NCBI GenBank assembly: GCA_026713285.1
Contig: JAPOOT010000490.1
Location: 1-5,355, forward strand
Length of the DNA stretch: 5,355 nucleotides
Direction of reading: 5' to 3'
Source: Gemmatimonadota bacterium
GTDB lineage: Bacteria; JAAXHH01
Part shown: positions 1 to 3,703 of the stretch, piece by piece
How positions within the stretch are numbered: position 1 is the first letter of the stretch
Layout of the letters: each line of letters opens with the position of its first letter
Position numbers and translations under genes: made by a program
Notes under the pieces: generated by a model
Told to the model about the DNA's origin: nothing
The model's input: only the letters and a program-made list of their open reading frames with translations
The model's database searches: none

Positions 1-495
1 ATCCGGGCCAACGGTCCCGACGGCCTGCGCCAGGTGAGCGTGAACGCCATCCTGAACGCCAACTACATCATGCGTCGCCTGGAGCGCCATTACCCCCGGA
101 CCGTCCTGTTACACGGAACCCAGAAGGAGACGCCCATCCCTGCCGAAGTGCCCTGCCAGCACGAGTTCGTGGCTTCCGGCACCCGGTTCCGCGAACACGG
201 CGTCAGAATGCTCGACATCGCAAAGCGCCTGCTCGACTACGGTTTCTACGCGCCGACGATCTACTTCCCGCTCATCGTTCCCGAGGCGGCCATGGTCGAA
301 CCCACGGAAACCGAAAGCAAGGAATCCATCGACCGGTTCATCGACGCCATGCTCGCCATTGCCGAAGAGGCGGAGAAGGATCCGGACCTGGTCCGCAACG
401 CCCCCCACACCACACCGGTGAGCCGGCTCGACGAGGCCCGCGCCGCCCATCCGAAGTCCCTGAACCTGCGGTACCGGAAGTCACTGGCGGAGTAG
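1..495 (+). CDS. gcvPB: Glycine dehydrogenase (decarboxylating) subunit 2, C-terminal part
   Basis: This is the 3' end of a gene that begins before the window; 164 residues are visible, ending at TAG 493-495. The frame is open from base 1 (IRANGPDGLRQVS...), so the GTG at 34 is not the real start. The sequence follows the C-terminal domain of the two-subunit P-protein: NAILNANYI, then GVRMLDIAKRLLDYGF, YFPLIVPEAAMVEPTETESK, and a tail of the APHTTPVSRLDEARAA type. The ending is that of the short GcvPB form, not the fused GcvP. The family is a PLP enzyme of the glycine cleavage system: with GcvPA it decarboxylates glycine and passes the aminomethyl group to lipoyl-GcvH in the cytoplasm. The PLP-binding lysine lies upstream and is not seen. 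Its 3' end faces the convergent isomerase gene 123 bp away. Identification is firm. Confidence 0.93.
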   Translation: MRANGPDGLRQVSVNAILNANYIMRRLERHYPRTVLLHGTQKETPIPAEVPCQHEFVASGTRFREHGVRMLDIAKRLLDYGFYAPTIYFPLIVPEAAMVEPTETESKESIDRFIDAMLAIAEEAEKDPDLVRNAPHTTPVSRLDEARAAHPKSLNLRYRKSLAE

Positions 496-618
496 GCTCA
501 TCCCGCTGTCGGGCGACTGGCGGAAAGAAGGTAGTGTCGGTCCTTCGCCCCGATGCCGGGCCGGTAGTGGAATGGCCATCCTGGATTGCGGATTTTAAGG
601 TTAAACGAAGTGCCGGAC
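496..618. other. Intergenic region between convergent genes
   Basis: This is the 123-bp gap between the stop codons of gcvPB (+) and the isomerase-like gene (-). A weak imperfect inverted repeat lies at about 503-523 (CCGC...GCGG with GTC/GAC inside), but no T-run follows on either strand, so I do not call a terminator. Nothing else is apparent. Confidence 0.5.
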
Positions 619-1425
619 TCAGGCCTCCATCATCCGGTCGTAGGCAGCCTTAGCTGAGATGGAGATTTCCACAGGGGTATTCTTCCAGTATTCCTCCCGA
701 AAGATCTCGACCGACAGGGCGCCCGAGTAGCCCTTTTCACGGAGCGCGCCCAGCATATTCCGCAGGGGCAGCACGCCCTCGCCCATGTAGACGCGATGCT
801 GGTCGGTCAACGATTCAGGCGGCAGATCCTCGCAGTCGTCCACGTGGACGATCAGCAGCAGTTCGTTGGGTATCGCCCTTATGTCCTCGAATGAAACGCC
901 CGACTTGTAGTAGTGGAAGAAGTCCATCATCAGCCCCAGGCTGCCGTGTCCGGCCCGATCGATCACCTCCAGGGCCTCGCGGGGTCCGGGGATGAAGGGA
1001 TGGCGTCCAAGGGGTTCGATGGCGATCTTCACCCCGTGGGCGGCGGCCCGTTCGGCGTATGCCCGGGCCGCGGCTGCCATGGCATCGAAGGCTTCATCCC
1101 TGTCCATGCCCTTCGGAGGCGCGTCGGCGCAGACCAGGAGGACCGGACAATCGATCGCCGCGGCGACCTTCGCCGCACGTTCGATTGATTCCAGTTCTTC
1201 CCTGTTGTCGGAGAAACCGACCAGCCCGTAGGGACAGAGCGAGGCCGCGCGCAACCCGTGGGAGTCCAGGAGCGCTTTCAATTCCGAGGTATCGTGGTCC
1301 TCCAGGTACGCGTCGAGCTTCCTGGACCAGATCTCGACGGCTTCGAAACCCGCCGTCGCCGCGGCTGCCAGATCCTGCTCCAGGGTATAGGGCATGGTCG
1401 TCGCGCCGTTGATGCATGAGTACAT
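619..1425 (-). CDS. Sugar-phosphate isomerase/epimerase-type TIM-barrel protein
   Basis: This 268-aa protein belongs to the xylose-isomerase-like / AP-endonuclease-2 TIM-barrel superfamily. The N-terminus (MYSCINGATTMPYTLEQDL, then AAATAGFEAVEIW at about 21-33) is the usual first strand and helix. The expected metal ligands are in order: E137 in IAIEPLG, D168 with H171 in MMDFFHYY, H194 in VHVDD, and E240 in SVEIF; HRVYMGEG at 210-217 is the conserved loop before the last strand. Relatives isomerise or epimerise keto-sugars, inosose or hydroxypyruvate with a divalent metal in the cytoplasm; the substrate cannot be read from sequence. Length is normal. The ATG at 1425 starts exactly where the barrel's first strand should begin; the Shine-Dalgarno is weak (GAGAG about 8 nt upstream). 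Its promoter lies right next to the mobile element. The family call is strong, the reaction unknown. Confidence 0.87.
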   Translation of the reverse strand: MYSCINGATTMPYTLEQDLAAAATAGFEAVEIWSRKLDAYLEDHDTSELKALLDSHGLRAASLCPYGLVGFSDNREELESIERAAKVAAAIDCPVLLVCADAPPKGMDRDEAFDAMAAAARAYAERAAAHGVKIAIEPLGRHPFIPGPREALEVIDRAGHGSLGLMMDFFHYYKSGVSFEDIRAIPNELLLIVHVDDCEDLPPESLTDQHRVYMGEGVLPLRNMLGALREKGYSGALSVEIFREEYWKNTPVEISISAKAAYDRMMEA

Positions 1426-1481
1426 GGGGAGGCTCTCTTTTCTGTTCTTATTGGGATGGGGCTTGTACGGCCACGCTTCCG

Positions 1482-1573
1482 GCCCGCGTCCGATCGCGAC
1501 ACAACCGTTTCCAACTGAGTTTCTGCCCGCGTCCGGCCGCTATACAACCCGCTTCCAACAGCGTTACTGCCCG
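1482..1573. repeat. Two imperfect 43-44 bp tandem repeats in the isomerase leader
   Basis: Unit 1 (1482-1524) and unit 2 (1525-1568) both begin GCCCGCGTCCG and share an ACAACC...TTCCAAC core followed by GTT-CT; a third copy starts at 1569 (GCCCG) and stops. They lie in the long 5' leader of the isomerase-like gene, between its predicted start of transcription (about 1584) and the ATG at 1425. They could bind a regulator or simply be a local duplication; nothing in the sequence decides this. Confidence 0.7.
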
Positions 1574-1590
1574 ATAAATGTCTAACATGC

Positions 1591-1619
1591 ATTAGTATCA
1601 CCTACGGCGCGAATGTCAA
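1591..1619 (-). promoter_or_regulatory. Predicted sigma-70-type promoter of the isomerase-like gene
   Basis: On the minus strand a perfect TTGACA (1614-1619) is followed after 17 nt by ACTAAT (1591-1596, 4 of 6 consensus bases). Predicted transcription starts near 1584, giving a leader of about 160 nt. The -35 box lies only 2 bp from the target duplication and 10 bp from the end of the mobile element, so the sequence just upstream of this promoter was replaced by the insertion. Confidence 0.5.
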
Positions 1620-1621
1620 CC

Positions 1622-1629
1622 GATCTATT
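1622..1629. repeat. Target-site duplication, left copy (GATCTATT)
   Basis: GATCTATT directly abuts the left terminal repeat of the element and recurs exactly at 3486-3493, directly abutting the right terminal repeat. Eight identical bases in exactly these positions are what transposition leaves behind. The base before each copy is also C; if that C were counted as part of a 9-bp duplication, the terminal repeats would lose their symmetry, so 8 bp is preferred. Confidence 0.85.
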
Positions 1630-1652
1630 GGGAATTATATACGTAAGTAACA
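1630..1652 (+). repeat. Left terminal inverted repeat
   Basis: The first ten bases, GGGAATTATA (1630-1639), are perfectly complementary to the right end. After a poorly matched stretch, GTAACA (1647-1652, positions 18-23 from the tip) recurs at positions 19-24 from the right tip, consistent with a bipartite end in which an inner box binds transposase. GTAACA also forms a 6-bp inverted pair with TGTTAC at 1661-1666 (8-nt spacer). Confidence 0.8.
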
Positions 1653-1713
1653 ATTGGTGGTGTTACGAACCGAATCAATACAACACGGTTTCGCGATTAT
1701 ACGCTTTTGGACT

Positions 1714-2190
1714 TTACTTCGTGGTCTTGCATTGGCCAACCAACAATCGACTGTTATTGATAATTGCGCTCGAACGTATCGTGGTAAACAATACGACCCC
1801 GTTGCCATCATCGTCGAGGTTGAAGAAGTATACTTCCATAGTACCGCCCAAGACATATTCGACGACGACAATATCGCTGCCTCCAAGCCCTAAGGGAATA
1901 TCCGCATATCTTGCCAAGATGGAATCATCCAACGAGGTTATAGGCTTACCCGAGGCAGGTACGAATGTTATAACGGGGGTTCCTCCCTCAATGGCAGACT
2001 TCCCTCCAACGCTTTCATAGTACAGTTTCCCGCCCTTTATGGTGTCTTCACCCCATGCCCCTTTGTCGATTTGCCCCAGAGGTATCACGTAGTTGTACCC
2101 TTGAAAATCAGTACATTCTACCGTTTCAGAATTGGATTGGGCATAGGCGGTTTCGGTAACCAGCAGTATTGCCAATAGCAACGGATACAT
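1714..2190 (-). CDS. Hypothetical secreted protein (cargo of the mobile element)
   Basis: This 158-aa protein is not recognised. Residues 1-17 (MYPLLLAILLVTETAYA) form a short hydrophobic signal peptide with a plausible AYA cleavage site before QSN, so export is likely; there is no lipobox cysteine. The mature part is rich in glycine and beta-prone residues and has only two cysteines, C26 and C154, near its two ends, which could pair after export. LDDDGNG at 125-131 resembles the acidic D-x-D-x-G calcium loops of secreted repeat proteins, but a single copy is weak evidence. The start is supported by GGGAG (2198-2202) 7 nt before the ATG. It is the last gene of the element's minus-strand unit, 16 bp after the stop of the methyltransferase remnant, and no good terminator follows before the element ends. 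Function unknown. Confidence 0.68.
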   Translation of the reverse strand: MYPLLLAILLVTETAYAQSNSETVECTDFQGYNYVIPLGQIDKGAWGEDTIKGGKLYYESVGGKSAIEGGTPVITFVPASGKPITSLDDSILARYADIPLGLGGSDIVVVEYVLGGTMEVYFFNLDDDGNGVVLFTTIRSSAIINNSRLLVGQCKTTK

Positions 2191-2206
2191 CGTGAATCTC
2201 CCGTGG

Positions 2207-2507
2207 TTATAAACCCAACGTCTGTTGCAAGTGGTCGTCTCGGTCTTTCACACGCGTAGGCGTACGAAACAACCCGCTTATCTTCCACGATTTCTTTGAC
2301 TGTGAGCATTTGCAACTTGTCGTACGTATCGCCCTTGTAATGCCATTTACCAGCATCGTCCGCCGCTTGACGCATGGCCTTGCTTGGATCTCGAAGTGAG
2401 ATAAATCCTCCACCTGTTCCCCGACTCTTATCGTCTTGCCGGAATGAAGCACAAGGCCCTAGATTAGGTCCATATCTATTCCAAGCGTGATGGTGATATC
2501 CACATAG
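2207..2507 (-). pseudogene. Degraded C-terminal fragment of a site-specific DNA methyltransferase
   Basis: Read on the minus strand from about 2411, the frame gives GGFISLRDPSKAMRQAADDAG and then LQMLTVKEIVEDKR. This matches the C-terminal pattern of adenine-type site-specific DNA methyltransferases: G-F-ISL--PT-PM---A--AG, then LQILTVEELL-GK-. The in-frame ATG (2375) lies after the first conserved residues, and no start codon lies between it and the zinc-finger gene's stop, so the fragment has no start of its own. Just after KR the frame is lost; deleting one base of the CCC at 2273-2275 restores a typical tail, LFRTPTRVKDRDDHLQQTLGL, ending at TAA 2207-2209. The catalytic motifs (DPPY, FxGxG) are absent. 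I infer a dead remnant. The region 2412-2507 is open in the same frame but shows no recognisable match. Confidence 0.6.
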
Positions 2508-2765
2508 TTATTGTTGCCACTGTTGAACGAACTGGTTGAGTTTGTCTATCATGTCTTTCAAGTGATTGAGTTTTCGTTTTTCGTCCTCTGGATTCACGGT
2601 TGATTCCCAAGTACTGAATGTCTTTACCGAACACTTTAGATTTCGGCATTCGAGACGGCGCTTCAAGAACGGTTTTGTCCAAATACTTTTTCCTACTGAA
2701 TAGGCATTCGAATCACACTTCGGACAACGAAACTTGTTGGTTAACGTATAAATCCCATGAGACAT
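2508..2765 (-). CDS. Ogr/Delta-like zinc-finger protein, putative transcription activator
   Basis: This 85-aa protein has cysteines C14, C17, C40 and C45, i.e. C-x2-C-x22-C-x4-C. That is the spacing of the phage P2 Ogr / P4 Delta family, and the surrounding words also fit: FRCPKC, then RRLECRNLKC, then TFSTWEST, against the family's CP-C...Y-QC-N--C---F-T-ES. Members bind zinc and DNA and activate late phage promoters through the RNA polymerase alpha subunit. The C-terminal 30 residues are charged, probably helical and not conserved. AGGAG lies 7 nt before the ATG (2773-2777), overlapping the end of the preceding 64-aa gene, so the two are translationally close. Similar ribbons occur in NrdR and in the N-terminus of some transposases, but those usually show C-x2-C in the second half. 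It may regulate the element's own promoter. Family call moderately confident. Confidence 0.72.
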   Translation of the reverse strand: MSHGIYTLTNKFRCPKCDSNAYSVGKSIWTKPFLKRRLECRNLKCSVKTFSTWESTVNPEDEKRKLNHLKDMIDKLNQFVQQWQQ

Positions 2766-2778
2766 TATATTTCTCCTA

Positions 2779-2973
2779 CTATCTGGAACGGTAATCCCAC
2801 AAGAGTTTTTGGATTTCCTTCAACGTCCCGAAAAGATGATTGGGGTTCCTAATTGGAACCTTCCCATCCTGACAATCTTGATATTCCATCAACAGGGACG
2901 ATAACCACATTTCGGCTTTGTCAACTTCGTCCAAATCTGGATTGTGTACGAATGTGGGTATGTTAACGCACAT
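2779..2973 (-). CDS. Small hypothetical protein (64 aa), element cargo
   Basis: I do not recognise this protein. It is 64 aa, acidic in its first half, with a predicted helical stretch DEVDKAEMWLSSLLMEYQD (about 15-33) and a second helix LFGTLKEIQKLLWDYRSR at the C-terminus; there is no signal peptide or membrane segment. Two cysteines (C2, C34) form no obvious motif. It is likely real because a strong GAGGTG (2978-2983) stands 4 nt before the ATG and because its stop codon (2779-2781) runs into the Shine-Dalgarno of the zinc-finger gene, leaving a gap of only 13 bp. It lies just after the hairpin at 2992-3018, which may control how much transcript reaches it. The small helical shape would suit an accessory or partner protein, but that is a guess. 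Confidence 0.62.
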   Translation of the reverse strand: MCVNIPTFVHNPDLDEVDKAEMWLSSLLMEYQDCQDGKVPIRNPNHLFGTLKEIQKLLWDYRSR

Positions 2974-2991
2974 TTTTCACCTCAAAGTAAA

Positions 2992-3018
2992 CGCCCCGGT
3001 CTATGATGCACCGGGGCG
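2992..3018 (-). terminator. Hairpin, possible leaky terminator inside the cargo unit
   Basis: CGCCCCGGT (2992-3000) and ACCGGGGCG (3010-3018) form a perfect 9-bp, very GC-rich stem with a 9-nt loop. On the minus strand it is followed by TTTACTTT, an imperfect T-run. It stands between the coiled-coil gene and the 64-aa gene, 8 nt before the latter's GAGGTG. With a weak T-run it would probably terminate partially, lowering expression of the downstream genes; it may also protect the upstream message from decay. Confidence 0.55.
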
Positions 3019-3059
3019 AGTTAGAAAATTACGGATTCATTCTGTTACGACATTCTGAT

Positions 3060-3368
3060 TCAGGTACCAGAAACCCCTTCCAGATTATCCAGTCTTTTCT
3101 CTTTCACGTCGAGTTGTCGAAGAACTGCTTTCATGTCGGCCTGAAGAACGTTCATATCTTCTTTCAAATCTAAATGCTCTTTCCTTAAAGACTCCATGAA
3201 AGTATCCAGTTTATCTTCAAGGCTTTCAAAGTCTCGCCCTATCTTGTTACAGGTGTCGTTCATGGCGTTCGTGAAGTCTGTCTGCAATTCTTCCTTGACC
3301 GTCTTCAACCCATTTTTAAAATCAGATTTCGTCACACCACTTGATCCACCCGGTCCACCAGTCGGCAT
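3060..3368 (-). CDS. Coiled-coil hypothetical protein (102 aa), first gene of the element
   Basis: This protein is not recognised. It opens with a flexible glycine/serine segment (MPTGGPGGSSG), and residues about 14-97 form an almost unbroken charged helix with regular leucine, methionine and valine spacing, typical of a coiled coil (LESLEDKLDTFMESL-like register continuing to LDNLEG). A single cysteine is at 40. There is no signal peptide or membrane segment. I chose the ATG at 3368 because AGGGGAG stands 7 nt upstream and because the longer reading from 3458 would begin inside the predicted promoter. Such short coiled-coil proteins often oligomerise or serve as scaffolds; Gly-rich N-termini occur in phage and mobile-element small proteins, but no function can be assigned. 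As the promoter-proximal gene, before the internal hairpin, it is expected to be the most strongly expressed. Confidence 0.62.
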   Translation of the reverse strand: MPTGGPGGSSGVTKSDFKNGLKTVKEELQTDFTNAMNDTCNKIGRDFESLEDKLDTFMESLRKEHLDLKEDMNVLQADMKAVLRQLDVKEKRLDNLEGVSGT

Positions 3369-3375
3369 TTCAATA

Positions 3376-3382
3376 CTCCCCT
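3376..3382 (-). promoter_or_regulatory. Shine-Dalgarno of the coiled-coil gene (AGGGGAG)
   Basis: AGGGGAG on the minus strand ends 7 nt before the ATG at 3368. It decides the start of the coiled-coil gene in favour of 102 aa over the 132-aa reading. Confidence 0.65.
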
Positions 3383-3425
3383 TTAAACTATGACATAAAT
3401 CGGTCCCATACTGGCATCTGTTCTT

Positions 3426-3455
3426 ACAATAATGCCCAAGTTGGCAAAATGTCAA
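3426..3455 (-). promoter_or_regulatory. Predicted inward promoter at the right end of the element
   Basis: On the minus strand a perfect TTGACA (3450-3455) is followed after 18 nt by TATTGT (3426-3431, 4 of 6 consensus bases). Transcription would begin near 3419 and read into the whole cargo unit. A near-palindrome, AACAC-TT-GTGTT (3454-3465), overlaps the -35 box and touches the inner GTAACA box of the terminal repeat, so a protein bound to the end could block this promoter. Confidence 0.55.
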
Positions 3456-3461
3456 CACTTG

Positions 3462-3485
3462 TGTTACAATACAGTTATAATTCCC
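3462..3485 (-). repeat. Right terminal inverted repeat
   Basis: TATAATTCCC (3476-3485) is the perfect complement of the left tip, and TGTTAC (3462-3467) mirrors the inner GTAACA box of the left end, displaced by a single base. The element stops here and GATCTATT follows at once. Confidence 0.8.
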
Positions 3486-3493
3486 GATCTATT
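3486..3493. repeat. Target-site duplication, right copy (GATCTATT)
   Basis: This is an exact copy of 1622-1629, directly abutting the right end of the element. Joining 1629 to 3494 reconstructs the presumed empty site, a GC-rich spacer between the divergent isomerase and purA promoters. Confidence 0.85.
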
Positions 3494-3541
3494 CGGCGGC
3501 GCGCCGGTACCGTGAACCTGCCATTTGTCAGCCGTTTTTTC

Positions 3542-3571
3542 TTGACCTCCCTCGCCCATACCGCATACAAT
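3542..3571 (+). promoter_or_regulatory. Predicted purA promoter
   Basis: TTGACC (3542-3547) and TACAAT (3566-3571), each 5 of 6 consensus bases, are 18 nt apart. Transcription would start near 3578, about 125 nt before the purA ATG. It points away from the isomerase promoter; without the insertion the two -35 boxes would be roughly 65 bp apart. Confidence 0.6.
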
Positions 3572-3596
3572 GAACTGTAAGATCTAACGGTCTCGA

Positions 3597-3629
3597 GGGC
3601 GGGTCTTATGACTCGCCCTTTTGTTGTTT
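3597..3629 (+). terminator. Intrinsic-terminator-like hairpin in the purA leader
   Basis: GGGCGGGTC (3597-3605) pairs with GACTCGCCC (3610-3618) over 9 bp (one G-U) around the loop TTAT, followed directly by TTTTGTTGTTT. It has all the parts of a rho-independent terminator, yet it lies between the predicted purA promoter and the purA start, about 20 nt after the expected transcription start. ACGGTCT (3587-3593) and AGACCGT (3667-3673) can also pair around it. This suggests premature termination or attenuation of purA, or a very short transcript. Confidence 0.65.
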
Positions 3630-3686
3630 ATGGACCCGGATACCGGTCGACTACGAAGCGGGATTCAGACCGTCCGGAAATCAAAC

Positions 3687-3699
3687 AGGGAGATGGAAG
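3687..3699 (+). promoter_or_regulatory. Ribosome-binding region of purA
   Basis: AGGGAG (3687-3692) and GGAAG (3695-3699) precede the ATG at 3704 by 11 and 4 nt. Neither spacing is ideal alone, but together with the conserved MAVRILVGA start they fix the start codon here and not at the in-frame ATG 3608, which lies in the terminator loop. Confidence 0.55.
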
Positions 3700-3703
3700 A
3701 AAG

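Larger units (their letters stand above)
1630..3485. mobile_element. Non-autonomous transposon-like element with cargo genes, no transposase
   Basis: This 1856-bp segment begins GGGAATTATA and ends with its exact complement TATAATTCCC, and is flanked by the 8-bp direct repeat GATCTATT. Base composition changes at the borders: for example 21 of 60 bases are G or C in 2521-2580, against 44 of 60 in 4441-4500 of purA. Inside there is no DDE, HUH, serine or tyrosine recombinase, only five minus-strand coding segments read inward from a promoter in the right end. Families known to make 8-bp duplications include IS6, IS66, ISL3 and IS1595; some IS1595-type elements carry passenger genes, so that family is a reasonable first guess, but the ends alone do not identify the transposase. 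The element is most likely mobilised in trans, or is a deletion derivative of a larger transposon. Confidence 0.82.

Noticed and set aside
1482..1573. Possible CRISPR array
   Set aside because: There are only two units, the whole unit is repeated with no unique spacers, and no cas gene is near.
1613..2020. Open frame of 135 codons on the plus strand at the left border of the element
   Set aside because: It begins in host DNA before the target duplication, crosses the element end, has no Shine-Dalgarno, and lies opposite the better-supported secreted-protein gene.
2412..2507. Short HNH-nuclease-like string (HHHAWNRYGP) between the zinc-finger gene and the methyltransferase remnant
   Set aside because: The resemblance covers about seven residues and the required downstream His/Asn and Cys motifs are missing; there is also no start codon.
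3369..3458. Longer coiled-coil protein starting at 3458
   Set aside because: Its start would overlap the predicted -35 and lie upstream of the -10, and the added 30 residues are cysteine-rich and unlike the rest; AGGGGAG supports the start at 3368.
1630..3485. Prophage or satellite remnant, suggested by the Ogr-like protein
   Set aside because: There is no integrase, structural, packaging or replication gene, and the ends are transposon-like inverted repeats with a short target duplication, not att cores. The segment is also not next to the tRNA genes.
3496..3651. Cluster of restriction-site palindromes (GGCGCGCC, GGTACC, AGATCT, CTCGAG, ACCGGT, GTCGAC) resembling a cloning polylinker
   Set aside because: The sites are spread over 150 bp within an apparently natural promoter and leader, and no vector sequence is visible; GC-rich DNA gives such sites by chance.
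3608..3703. 32-residue N-terminal extension of PurA
   Set aside because: The upstream ATG is in the loop of a terminator-like hairpin, has no Shine-Dalgarno, and the extension has no counterpart in the family.
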